From: a virus
Direction: 5' to 3' (one strand)
Virus record (IMG/VR): IMGVR_UViG_3300004369_000051
Span: 1-37,723 of that record
DNA: 37,723 nucleotides
Shown one piece after another: positions 1 to 5,912 of the stretch; position 1 is the stretch's first letter, and each line of letters begins with the position of its first letter. A program made the position numbers and the translations under genes. The notes beneath the pieces were generated by a model. The model saw only the letters and a program-made list of their open reading frames with translations. It was not told the origin of the DNA and made no database searches.

Positions 1-1
1 G

Positions 2-367
2 GTTTGCTGTGTGACGGTTGGGCGTGAAGAGGATTCAGGCAAAGAGCTTGAACTTTGCGCCCGTACTGGTGAAACATACAGGCAAACTTCCTATAACACT
101 TTTGGCGGTGTTCATTATGATCCTGAAACCGGAAAGCCTTCCGAGGATCAATCCAAGGCATTAAGAAAGAACTTCGCAGGCATTGGCTACCGTTACGACG
201 CTGACCGTGACGCATTTATCCCTCCCAAGCCATACAAGTCTTGGACTTTGAACGAGGGCACTTGCCTCTGGGATCCCCCTGTTGCCATGCCCACCGAGCC
301 CAATCCTGGTGGCTACCTTTGGGATGAAGGCAACCAGCGGTGGAACGCTGTCACCTTGCCTGGCTAA
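2..367 (+). CDS. Conserved phage structural-type protein, 5' end cut by window edge
   Basis: The frame is open through the left edge, so the start lies outside the window; the GTG at 11 is probably not the true start. The visible part ends with the conserved stretches QTSYNTFGGVHYD, QSKALRKNFAGIGYRYD and DAFIPPKPYKSWTL, followed by a Trp-rich tail. This pattern is common in a small conserved protein of cyanophages and other marine phages, usually encoded near tail genes. Only the first 20 or so residues are probably missing, judging from how such proteins usually begin. Its biochemical role is unknown and a minor virion role is an inference from position. Confident as a real gene, uncertain in function. 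Confidence 0.8.
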   Translation, partial: VCCVTVGREEDSGKELELCARTGETYRQTSYNTFGGVHYDPETGKPSEDQSKALRKNFAGIGYRYDADRDAFIPPKPYKSWTLNEGTCLWDPPVAMPTEPNPGGYLWDEGNQRWNAVTLPG

Positions 368-397
368 TGGACAGCCGTCTGTCACTGCAACTCCGCG

Positions 398-532
398 ATG
401 GCTGCTAAGAGCAAGACCCAGATGGGTCCGACGTTCAAGTCTCGGGCACGGTTCAAGAAGACGCACCAGGGCAGCAGCGTGCGCAGCAAACCACGCGCTG
501 GCAAGAAGAAATACCGGGGCCAGGGCCGCTAG
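398..532 (+). CDS. Small highly basic protein (44 aa)
   Basis: This ATG frame encodes 44 residues with about 14 Lys/Arg and no hydrophobic segment, ending KKKYRGQGR. It fills the gap between the preceding structural-type gene and the next small gene in the same orientation. The composition suggests nucleic-acid binding or packing within the virion, but no family is recognised and this is inference. The run of basic codons in one frame, with competing frames less protein-like, supports it as coding. No clear Shine-Dalgarno sequence precedes it, which is common in this genome. Confidence 0.6.
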   Translation: MAAKSKTQMGPTFKSRARFKKTHQGSSVRSKPRAGKKKYRGQGR

Positions 533-582
533 TGCAGGTATCGACGCAGTAGTTACGCTGCTATGGAATCCACTGAACGACG

Positions 583-828
583 GTGATCGAACTAGCGGCA
601 GCGGTTGCGGGCGCAGCTATAACCGTCGGGGCCATGGGGATTGGCTCTGCGGGCTCACGCAACCGCGAAGGCCGAGATGCAGTGATCCGACTAGCGGCAA
701 GCGTTGACAATGTGGCCACTCGCTTGGAGCAGCTGCATGTCGACATCAAGGCCGACAGAAGGGAAACCTTTGGCCGACTGAACACCTTGGAGCAACGGGT
801 GGCAAAGCTAGAGGCTTCACACGAATGA
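583..828 (+). CDS. Small membrane-anchored coiled-coil protein, holin/spanin-like candidate
   Basis: The 81-aa product has one hydrophobic Ala/Gly-rich segment at about residues 3-24 and then a charged helical region (about 35-78) with heptad-like Leu/Val spacing and an acidic end. The frame has a stop just upstream (574-576), leaving GTG at 583 as the first start; ATG at 634 would remove most of the hydrophobic segment. It overlaps the next gene by 4 bases (ATGA). One N-terminal membrane segment plus a coiled coil is typical of small phage lysis or envelope proteins, and the endolysin lies less than 1 kb away. Holin function is inferred only. Confidence 0.65.
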   Translation: MIELAAAVAGAAITVGAMGIGSAGSRNREGRDAVIRLAASVDNVATRLEQLHVDIKADRRETFGRLNTLEQRVAKLEASHE

Positions 829-1046
829 ACAAGCTGGAGATGCCACTGGAATTGGCTCTCCGCAAAGAGTCGACGCAGCGCCTGCTGCAGGATCTGTACG
901 AGGACCAGGACTGGGACGGATTGTTTGCTGCAGCTGAGATCCTGAACGCTGCTTGGCATCAACAGTCAACGATCAGCAAGTGGCTGGCCAAGGAAGCGGC
1001 CGACAACTTGGCTGAGAGTTATGAAGCAAGTCGCAAGCGTGGTTAG
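825..1046 (+). CDS. Hypothetical helical protein (73 aa)
   Basis: A 73-aa, mostly helical, charged protein with no membrane segment. Conserved-looking stretches are LALRKEST and WLAKEAADNLAESY. The start overlaps the preceding stop (ATGA), so translation is probably coupled. I have the impression that similar short proteins occur in other cyanopodoviruses near the lysis genes, but I cannot name a family. Function unknown. Confidence 0.7.
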   Translation: MNKLEMPLELALRKESTQRLLQDLYEDQDWDGLFAAAEILNAAWHQQSTISKWLAKEAADNLAESYEASRKRG

Positions 1047-1063
1047 CCTTTAGGTGTTGTCCC

Positions 1064-1213
1064 ATGGGAACCATGGATCAAGTCCTTTCTCATCCGGCCA
1101 CCTGGATTGTGGTGGCAGCTGCTAGCGAACTGATCGGCCTGAGCCCTTTGAAGAGCAACAGCGTTGTCCAGCTGGTGTTTCAAGTGCTGGGCATGTTGAA
1201 GACCCGGCGCTGA
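1064..1213 (+). CDS. Small membrane protein (49 aa), holin candidate
   Basis: The product has a hydrophobic stretch at residues 11-25 (ATWIVVAAASELIGL) and a second amphipathic segment ending in a basic tail, KTRR. Either ATG 1064 or ATG 1073 could start it. Very short proteins with the pattern AAASELIG...KSNSVVQL followed by a basic end are familiar from many cyanophages. Length, membrane segment, charged tail and closeness to the endolysin make it the best holin candidate here, but this is inference. Its TGA stop (1211-1213) abuts the stop of the convergent minus-strand gene, so the two coding regions meet at TGATCA with no space for a terminator. Confidence 0.7.
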   Translation: MGTMDQVLSHPATWIVVAAASELIGLSPLKSNSVVQLVFQVLGMLKTRR

Positions 1214-1516
1214 TCAGAACTCATGCAGATGCATCTGTAAGCAGATGGCACCTTGCCGATGAACCGCGTACAGCGTCGAGCCGCCATAGGCCGTATAGGC
1301 CCGTTGGAGGTACTCGTAGAGATCTGGATGCGTGTCCTTATGGGGCTCGATTAGCTCAATCAGGACAGCAAGGCGATCAGGAGGAAGAAGGCGCTTAATA
1401 GCCTTTCTTTCCTCCTCCGCCTTTGCCGCCTTTACCGCCTTTTTTGCTGCCGCCCATGGTTTTGGTGGGTTAGTAGGTCCAGCGTATGCGCGGACGGGAT
1501 GGTCTGCAGCCGACAT
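1214..1516 (-). CDS. Hypothetical protein (100 aa), last gene of the minus-strand block
   Basis: I place the start at ATG 1516 rather than the longer frame from 1603, because AAAGGA lies 7 bases upstream and the longer form would sit largely inside the endolysin. The protein begins MSAADHPVRAYAG, has a Lys/Ala/Glu-rich linker (about 22-40) and a conserved-looking C-terminal half containing LLPPDRLAVLIELIEPH and YEYLQRAYTAYGG. It overlaps the endolysin end by 47 bases. No family recognised. It also overlaps, in another frame, a 20-aa Gly/Lys ORF (1395-1457), so one of the two may not be expressed. Confidence 0.55.
   Translation of the reverse strand: MSAADHPVRAYAGPTNPPKPWAAAKKAVKAAKAEEERKAIKRLLPPDRLAVLIELIEPHKDTHPDLYEYLQRAYTAYGGSTLYAVHRQGAICLQMHLHEF
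1395..1457 (-). CDS. Glycine/lysine miniprotein (20 aa), tentative
   Basis: Just after the endolysin stop, an ATG frame encodes 20 residues made almost only of Gly and Lys (MGGSKKGGKGGKGG, ending KKGY). Short Gly/Lys-rich proteins of this type are, in my experience, found in cyanophages. On the minus strand CCCACCA lies 5 bases upstream of the ATG, a 7-base version of the element found before the early genes. It lies inside another plausible gene in a different frame. Low complexity makes chance occurrence possible. Confidence 0.4.
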   Translation of the reverse strand: MGGSKKGGKGGKGGGGKKGY

Positions 1517-2456
1517 GAATGAATCCTTTGGGTGCGCCATAGCCAAGTGAGTGGGGCCAGTGCTCATCGGCCCAGTGCTGAAGCTCCAGGACCGACATGC
1601 CATCTAGGTAAAAGTCGATGGCTCCGGTGTCAGGTGCGTCATAGAGGTGTTCGGAGCGCGATGCGCCACCAACTTCAGCGTTGATCTTTGGTGGGCGATG
1701 GCCACTTGTGATGATTGCAGGCTTTTTGAAGTGATCACGAGCCTTCTGCACGAACTGACAAAGCAGCAGGGCGGTGTCGCACTGGTGCTGCTTAGTGAAA
1801 CGACGTGCCTCTGATTGCAGGGTGAGTTCGCCGTAGGTGATGTTTGGGGTGATCTTGAAGTCAAACGGGCTGTTAGGGGAGAAGGGTTCAGTCCGATGCT
1901 TGGGACCGTGCTGTTGGATCAGCTCCAGCAGCTTGTTGGCGTAAGCGGGATCTGTTGCGTACTTCTCTTTGACCAGCCAGAAGGCAGCTTCTGTGATGGT
2001 GCTGGCGTTATTGACCCCGGAGTAGCCGTTGTAGTCCTTGTACCAGCGGCTAACGAGGTGATCGACGCAGGCCTGCAGGGAAGGGAAGTGCAGGAAGGAG
2101 TCAGCAACGGTGTGCCAGCGACCGTTAAGGAACTCTTTGGTGACGTGACTGCTGCCAGTGCCCTTGAGACCGAAGTAATTGTTGGTGTTAGAGGGGACGT
2201 GTTTGCCAAATCCGCTCTCCAGGGCCCACTGAGCAGCGACCAATTCAGGGAATTTGGCGCCTGCTTTGGCTGCAGCGTTGCTGATACCAACCCAATCGTT
2301 GCCGACCTGGTCGGCTTTATCGGGAACAGCGGAGCGATAGATGGATTGGAACTCAATAAGGGTTTCGGTGTCGGTGTTTTGCTCCAGGTACTCCCATGCA
2401 GCGATCTGATGAGGCAGTTCCTGGTAGTGCTTTGCGGCATCAGTGAAGCGAATCAT
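1470..2456 (-). CDS. Endolysin with glucosaminidase and M15 peptidase domains
   Basis: This 328-aa protein should degrade the host peptidoglycan at lysis. Residues about 45-185 look like a FlgJ/LytF-type N-acetylglucosaminidase: the putative catalytic Glu80 lies in AAQWALESGFGK, followed by NNYFGLKG. Residues about 245-328 look like an M15-type zinc D,D-peptidase, with SGHRPPKIN, GGASRSEH (His270), GAIDFY (Asp281) and GFIHVG (His314) as likely metal ligands. One enzyme could therefore cut both glycan and peptide. No signal peptide is visible, so a holin is probably needed. The start overlaps the upstream stop by 4 bases (ATGA). Domain assignment is by motif only. Confidence 0.88.
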   Translation of the reverse strand: MIRFTDAAKHYQELPHQIAAWEYLEQNTDTETLIEFQSIYRSAVPDKADQVGNDWVGISNAAAKAGAKFPELVAAQWALESGFGKHVPSNTNNYFGLKGTGSSHVTKEFLNGRWHTVADSFLHFPSLQACVDHLVSRWYKDYNGYSGVNNASTITEAAFWLVKEKYATDPAYANKLLELIQQHGPKHRTEPFSPNSPFDFKITPNITYGELTLQSEARRFTKQHQCDTALLLCQFVQKARDHFKKPAIITSGHRPPKINAEVGGASRSEHLYDAPDTGAIDFYLDGMSVLELQHWADEHWPHSLGYGAPKGFIHVGCRPSRPRIRWTY

Positions 2457-2740
2457 TGGTAGGGCAGGGGATCCCTGGGAAAGATCTGAGCATTTTTGAC
2501 GTCAAACGGAAGTTCTTCCCAAAAGTCACATGCACATGCGACTTCCCAGGCGATCTCTTCCGATTCAGCGACGACGACAGTCTGAAAGGAACCCTGCTGT
2601 TTGGCTCCGCCGTAACCAATGAACACACCAGGCAGTCGAACGACATAAGCCCGGCGTTCAGGTTGCACGAATTCAAATCCAGGAGGCAGAGCTGCCGGCT
2701 TTCGGAAGCGATTCCAGAGGGATGCCAAGAAATTGAGCAT
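2453..2740 (-). CDS. Hypothetical protein between terminase and endolysin (95 aa)
   Basis: ATG 2740 is preferred over a TTG five codons upstream. The N-terminus is hydrophobic and basic (MLNFLASLWNRFRKP), followed by a compact region with many beta-type stretches and two Cys. It overlaps the end of the terminase gene by 68 bases and the endolysin start by 4, so it is translated within the same minus-strand unit. In T7-like phages a spanin or other small lysis protein often lies beside the terminase; that role is possible but nothing in the sequence proves it. No family recognised. Confidence 0.65.
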   Translation of the reverse strand: MLNFLASLWNRFRKPAALPPGFEFVQPERRAYVVRLPGVFIGYGGAKQQGSFQTVVVAESEEIAWEVACACDFWEELPFDVKNAQIFPRDPLPYQ

Positions 2741-4391
2741 CGACGGCGTTCTCAATGTTTCCCATATACGCCTGAAGTTCTAGATCCCACAACTCTGCCT
2801 TCCGTTCTTTCATCGCTCTGTCTTCATCTATTGCCAGGGACTCGTTCCAGTACTGGATGGCACCGGCCAGGGCGTCGAGACGGTCGTCATGGGCCAGGCA
2901 GTTCTTATCGACGGTGATGTGCGTGAGCTGATGGAACAGCTGATAGGCCAGAGCGGTCTCGATTGGCTCGTCTTGACGACCTTTGCTGTCGAGTTCAACG
3001 ACAGAGCGGTTTACGACCAGGCGGTGCTGGTTCATGACGGGCTCCAGGGCGCTGATGATGCGGCGTTCTTTCTGGACGTTGCTGCGCACGGTTTCGATGG
3101 TGCACGGATGCTGTGCACGCAGATAGGGCTGCAGGAGGCTCTGCAGCATGCCTTGACCGAACTGATCCTCCAGGAGGACCAGGGTGACCTTTCGGCGCCT
3201 TGCAGCGGCTGCTAGGCCCTCCAGGACAGGTTCTGTGTAGCCATCGCTATAGGCACCGACCTCCAGGACGTACAAATTGCCATTCAGGTGGGCGACGATC
3301 GCGTAGGCGGTTTCGTCTGCACCACGACCAGACGGGTCAATGAACATGACGACGCCAGTGAATGGCAGCCAGTCGCCATGGATGAAGGCAGGGCGGTGGT
3401 AGTAGTCCCCGCTGAAGCCAACAGCTGGCAGGTCTGTAACTCGGTATTCAGCTCCTGCAGACCAGACAACCTTTTCAGGGGCGTGGTCATCGACCTCCAG
3501 GACCATGAGGTCTGTCAATCGAAGCGGGAAGCGCTCCAGGTCCGACAGGGTGGTGTCGAGCTGGAACTGCAAGGTGAACTGTGATCGGCCGTAGGAGGCC
3601 TCACGTTCCAGCAGGTCCAGTTCAGAGAAACGACGCGGGTCTGTGGGCTTGTTCTTTTTCTCTTCGCAGTCTTCTCGAATGACTGGCGCCAGGGCGTCGC
3701 CGTACTTAGCCGGGTTAGTGGGGTAACGCGCTGGCCAGATGCGGCAGTCATACCCCCGCATACGGAGCTTGTTGTAGACGCTCTCTTCGGTCTGAGGTGT
3801 GCCGAGCATCATGATCTCGCCACCGGGCTTGAGGATGGCGTTGAACTCACCGACACAGGTCGCCAACTTCTCCCGCATACCGACGGTCCAGCTGGTATTT
3901 GGCACCTCGCAGTCATCCGCCAGGATCAAGTCAGCACGACTACCCGTCAGCTGACCAAAGATCCCCACTGACTTCACAGATGGGCTTTGGTCTGGGATGG
4001 CAGGCCTGACGTCAAACCTGTTGCTTGCACTGCGCTGGTCCTCCCTGTCTGGCTCTAAGCACTGCAACAGGGGCATCTCCCTGATCAGTCGCAGGCAGAA
4101 CTGAGCAAAGTCATCGGCCCTGGTCTTAGAGGCCGACACCACCATGATCTTCTTCTGGGGGTCGTTCCTTAGCAGCCACAACACATAGGCCGCGGCCATC
4201 CAGCTCTTACCTACTCCTCGGAACGCTTCAACAATCCGACGGTTTGACCCCGTCTGCATGTACTCCGCAATGTCCAACTGCACTGGCGTTGGATCTGGCA
4301 GATGCAAATGCCTCCACACCACCACCAGGAAGTACCGGAAGTCCTTACTGAACGGCTCCGGTAAGCCTTGCCAGTTCCTTGTACGTGGCAT
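2673..4391 (-). CDS. terL: Terminase large subunit (T7 gp19-like)
   Basis: The 572-aa protein is the packaging motor that pumps DNA into the prohead and cuts concatemers. The ATPase half shows Walker A at 58-63 (RGVGKS, Lys62) and Walker B ending in LILADD with catalytic Glu162. The nuclease half shows FIDPSGRG (Asp352), LLEDQFG (Asp409) and HDDRLDAL (501-508), the acidic cluster expected of the RNase H-like nuclease. Length matches T7 gp19 (586 aa). Its ATG overlaps the TerS stop by one base. It is on the opposite strand from the virion genes, unlike T7. Confidence 0.95.
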   Translation of the reverse strand: MPRTRNWQGLPEPFSKDFRYFLVVVWRHLHLPDPTPVQLDIAEYMQTGSNRRIVEAFRGVGKSWMAAAYVLWLLRNDPQKKIMVVSASKTRADDFAQFCLRLIREMPLLQCLEPDREDQRSASNRFDVRPAIPDQSPSVKSVGIFGQLTGSRADLILADDCEVPNTSWTVGMREKLATCVGEFNAILKPGGEIMMLGTPQTEESVYNKLRMRGYDCRIWPARYPTNPAKYGDALAPVIREDCEEKKNKPTDPRRFSELDLLEREASYGRSQFTLQFQLDTTLSDLERFPLRLTDLMVLEVDDHAPEKVVWSAGAEYRVTDLPAVGFSGDYYHRPAFIHGDWLPFTGVVMFIDPSGRGADETAYAIVAHLNGNLYVLEVGAYSDGYTEPVLEGLAAAARRRKVTLVLLEDQFGQGMLQSLLQPYLRAQHPCTIETVRSNVQKERRIISALEPVMNQHRLVVNRSVVELDSKGRQDEPIETALAYQLFHQLTHITVDKNCLAHDDRLDALAGAIQYWNESLAIDEDRAMKERKAELWDLELQAYMGNIENAVDAQFLGIPLESLPKAGSSASWI

Positions 4392-4627
4392 CAGCCCGCC
4401 TTACGGCGAAACGTCACCACGTTCTCAATGTCCGGTAAAGCCTGCGCTAAATCCCCAAACGGTGTTCCCTCAACTGGCTGAGCTGTCACCTGGTTGTCCT
4501 TCAAAAACTGACGCAAGATCCCCAGCTCACTCGTCGTGATCGACCCGTCGTCCAACTTCCCCTTCAGATGCTCTGCCAAATCAGCATGCAGCTGACTCAA
4601 TAACTCGTTCGCATCCTTTCGGGCCAT
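4391..4627 (-). CDS. terS: Terminase small subunit (T7 gp18-like)
   Basis: A 78-aa protein directly upstream of TerL, of suitable size for a T7 gp18-like DNA-maturation protein (89 aa in T7). The N-terminal half is helical (about residues 6-42), followed by FGDLAQALPDIENVVTFRR. ATG 4627 is chosen over a longer frame from 4687 because AAGGTGG lies about 9 bases upstream and the extra 20 residues would come from a hairpin and poly-U stretch. The assignment rests on position, size and helical character rather than a diagnostic motif. Confidence 0.8.
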   Translation of the reverse strand: MARKDANELLSQLHADLAEHLKGKLDDGSITTSELGILRQFLKDNQVTAQPVEGTPFGDLAQALPDIENVVTFRRKAG

Positions 4628-4662
4628 ATCAAACCCACCTTGATCTCTCAAGCATAAACAAG

Positions 4663-4699
4663 AAAAAAAGAGCCCCCTACCCACCACAGGAAGGGGCCC
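4663..4699 (-). terminator. Hairpin plus U-run upstream of terS
   Basis: Read on the minus strand, a GGGCCCC arm pairs (with G-U pairs) with GGGGGCUC across a loop of about 12 bases and is followed by seven U. It looks like a rho-independent terminator, yet it lies upstream of terS in the same direction, so it would stop leftward transcripts entering from the control region. The loop, read on the plus strand, holds CCCACCAC at 4680-4687, the element seen before the early genes. Confidence 0.4.
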
Positions 4700-4826
4700 A
4701 CCAACAGGACACCTACACAGGCATCAACTGATCAGCTCACACACCCTACAACACCCCTCCCAAAACCCTGTCCACCACTCACTGTCCACATATGAAGAAG
4801 GGAGGAGAAGAACCACCACCACCCCC

Positions 4827-4899
4827 TCCTATAAGAGTCCTATAAGAATCCCATGAGATCCCATGACTGCTCATGAGATCCCATGACTTCCCTATAAGA
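4827..4899. repeat. CCTATAAGA boxes and 17-bp direct repeat
   Basis: CCTATAAGA occurs at 4828, 4839 and 4891. Between them CATGAGATCCCATGACT occurs twice without mismatch at 4852-4868 and 4872-4888 (20-bp period). The TATAAG cores resemble -10 boxes, but no TTGACA-like -35 lies at the right distance; many cyanobacterial promoters lack one. The three boxes recall the tandem early promoters of T7. They could equally be protein-binding sites for packaging or replication. Confidence 0.6.
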
Positions 4900-5062
4900 G
4901 GGCTGTTTGGCTGTTCATTATCTGGCCGCCAGGCCTTCTTTCGGCTGTTCCCCTTACCCATAGGTCCTCATTGAGTCCCCTCTGACTCCCTAATTCCTCA
5001 CAATGCAGCCCTATGGATCAATCACTCCCATCCCGTAAGACTCCTATGACTGTCCTATGGGT

Positions 5063-5079
5063 CTCTTGTAAGACAAGAG
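5063..5079. repeat. Inverted repeat, possible operator or hairpin
   Basis: CTCTTGT and ACAAGAG form a perfect 7-bp inverted repeat around a 3-base spacer. It is followed by a G-run but no T-run, so it does not look like a terminator. A binding site for a dimeric regulator is possible. Confidence 0.45.
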
Positions 5080-5142
5080 GGGAGAACCCATTTTTGGTAG
5101 AAGAATCTGAGGGGCTTACGCCTATAGGCCGAGCCTCGATCA

Positions 5143-5156
5143 CCCCCCTAGGGGGG
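5143..5156. repeat. Perfect 14-bp G/C palindrome
   Basis: Six C, TA, six G form a perfect palindrome. A second short stem (GCCC...GGGC, 5162-5178) and another run of six G at 5183-5188 follow. The clustered G-runs could fold into a G-quadruplex. Function unknown; a processing or packaging landmark is one possibility. Confidence 0.5.
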
Positions 5157-5199
5157 CTGTCGCCCTGCTTGTAGGGGCCGCCAGGGGGGTCTCTCCGAC

Positions 5200-5205
5200 T
5201 ATAAT
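5200..5205 (+). promoter_or_regulatory. TATAAT, candidate -10 box for the early operon
   Basis: A perfect TATAAT lies about 210 bases upstream of the first early gene. No clear -35 hexamer is seen 16-18 bases upstream. Its position and the absence of other perfect boxes nearby make it a reasonable early promoter candidate, but it may be chance. Confidence 0.3.
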
Positions 5206-5396
5206 TCCAGCAGGACCACTGGAGCCGCTGCTGCAGCAGGCTTTCTGGGGGGACTGTGAGACCCAGCAGGGACCACCACCAGGGCCACGGCGGCGCAGGC
5301 CGCAGGCCGGAGCCTCGCCGGAGCTGGTGGCTGTCTTTGTCGGACCGCACAGGCCAACCAGTAGGGCTGCCATAAAGCGGCGCCGGGGGTCTTGTA

Positions 5397-5416
5397 CCCA
5401 CCACGCACCTAGACAA
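5397..5416 (+). promoter_or_regulatory. Early leader element A (CCCACCAC) before gene at 5417
   Basis: CCCACCAC at 5397-5404 is followed by GCACCTAGACAA and the ATG. No purine-rich Shine-Dalgarno sequence is present. The copy before 5641 is nearly identical over this leader, including ACCTAGAC. A short GGCGCC palindrome precedes it at 5379-5384. Confidence 0.6.
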
Positions 5417-5569
5417 ATGGACATCACGATGCGCTCCTCGAAAGAGGAGATGGCCACTGCTGCGGTTGAACTGATCAGCGATCAGGCGCAGCAGGTGGCG
5501 GAGCTGCAGCAACGTCAGGCAGTCCTATGGGCCCTTGTAGGCCTGCTGACTGTCCTGGTGATGCTGTAG
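5417..5569 (+). CDS. Early small membrane protein (50 aa)
   Basis: This is the first gene of the early block. It has a charged, glutamine-rich helical N-terminal part (residues 5-35) and a C-terminal membrane segment (about 36-50, VLWALVGLLTVLVML) that ends the protein, as in tail-anchored proteins. The ATG is fixed by the leader element that also precedes other early genes. No homologous family recognised. First-expressed T7-like genes usually act on the host; an envelope-directed role is inferred from the anchor. Confidence 0.65.
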   Translation: MDITMRSSKEEMATAAVELISDQAQQVAELQQRQAVLWALVGLLTVLVML

Positions 5570-5577
5570 GCAGCACG

Positions 5578-5594
5578 GGGCCCTCTAGGGCCCT
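5578..5594 (+). terminator. Hairpin after first early gene
   Basis: GGGCCCT-CT-AGGGCCC is a perfect stem, followed by TCT rather than a long T-run. It is the first hairpin of the repeated intergenic module and is likely to cause partial termination or protect the upstream mRNA 3' end. Confidence 0.5.
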
Positions 5595-5596
5595 CT

Positions 5597-5640
5597 GCTG
5601 CCCTCTATGGGCAGCTCTTACCCACCACACACCTAGACCT
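5597..5640 (+). promoter_or_regulatory. Early leader module B (hairpin plus CCCACCAC) before 5641
   Basis: A second hairpin, GCTGCCC-TCTAT-GGGCAGC (5597-5615), is followed by TCTTA, then CCCACCAC at 5621-5628 and ACACCTAGACCT directly before the ATG. It shares the arrangement of modules before 5913, 6595 and 6972. No Shine-Dalgarno sequence is visible between the element and the start. Confidence 0.65.
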
Positions 5641-5838
5641 ATGACAACACCGGACATGACCTGGCACCCGCCAACGTCGCTAAAGGGCACCCATTGGCGC
5701 GTTGAATTGCTAGACGTATATGGCTATTGGCGCTGGTACACGGAGCACCTCACGGAGTACGACGCCGAGCGGTTCGCCGGATACAAGCGGCAGTATCACC
5801 CGCATGACAGCTGGCGAGTCGTTAAGGCGACGCGCTGA
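5641..5838 (+). CDS. Early hypothetical protein (65 aa), aromatic-rich
   Basis: A soluble 65-aa protein rich in Trp, Tyr and His (HWRVELLDVYGYWRWYTEHL). Its compact size, single-domain look and early position suit a host-takeover inhibitor, but no family is recognised. The start is set by the leader module. Confidence 0.6.
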   Translation: MTTPDMTWHPPTSLKGTHWRVELLDVYGYWRWYTEHLTEYDAERFAGYKRQYHPHDSWRVVKATR

Positions 5839-5849
5839 ACTCAGCACTG

Positions 5850-5868
5850 AGGCCCTGCGGGGCCTTTC
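5850..5868 (+). terminator. UNCG-loop hairpin after the gene ending at 5838
   Basis: AGGCCC pairs with GGGCCT around a TGCG loop closed by C-G, a very stable UNCG tetraloop, followed by TTCT. It is the first hairpin of module C. The short U-stretch suggests partial termination. Confidence 0.6.
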
Positions 5869-5869
5869 T

Positions 5870-5912
5870 GCTGGGCTCTTTGCCCAGCTTTTACCCACCA
5901 CAACAGACGACC
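5870..5912 (+). promoter_or_regulatory. Early leader module C (hairpin plus CCCACCAC) before 5913
   Basis: GCTGGGC-TCTTT-GCCCAGC (5870-5888) followed by TTTT looks like a second terminator in tandem. CCCACCAC follows at 5894-5901, then 11 bases to the ATG. Two terminator-like stems between two genes in one operon imply that each gene is transcribed or processed separately. Confidence 0.65.

Larger units (their letters stand above)
4628..5416. other. Noncoding control region between divergent packaging and early blocks
   Basis: About 790 bp with no convincing gene, lying between TerS (leftward) and the first early gene (rightward). It contains a hairpin beside TerS, three copies of CCTATAAGA, a perfect 17-bp direct repeat, an inverted repeat at 5063-5079, a 14-bp palindrome at 5143-5156, several G-runs between 5151 and 5190, and a TATAAT at 5200. 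This fits the place where T7-like phages carry their early host promoters, and possibly the genome end. No tRNA-like or att-like segment was recognised. Confidence 0.7.

Noticed and set aside
282-707. 141-codon plus frame crossing three small genes
   Set aside because: Conflicts with the basic 44-aa gene and the membrane protein gene; composition is Arg/Cys-rich and not protein-like.
1815-2462. 215-codon plus-strand frame opposite the endolysin
   Set aside because: Antisense to an enzyme with clear catalytic motifs; no recognisable domain and no ribosome site.
4793-4846. 17-codon plus ORF after a CCACCAC in the control region
   Set aside because: The peptide (MKKGGEEPPPPPPIRVL) is low-complexity and ends inside the TATAAGA repeats; the match to the leader element lacks one base and the spacing is long. 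Too weak to call.
4827-4899. Short repeats considered as a CRISPR array
   Set aside because: Only two 17-bp copies 20 bp apart, no spacers of 30-40 bp and no cas genes.
4779-4961. 60-codon minus-strand frame in the control region with a Gly run
   Set aside because: It is a translation of the direct repeats and the CCA/CCC-rich stretch; no leader and no similarity recognised.
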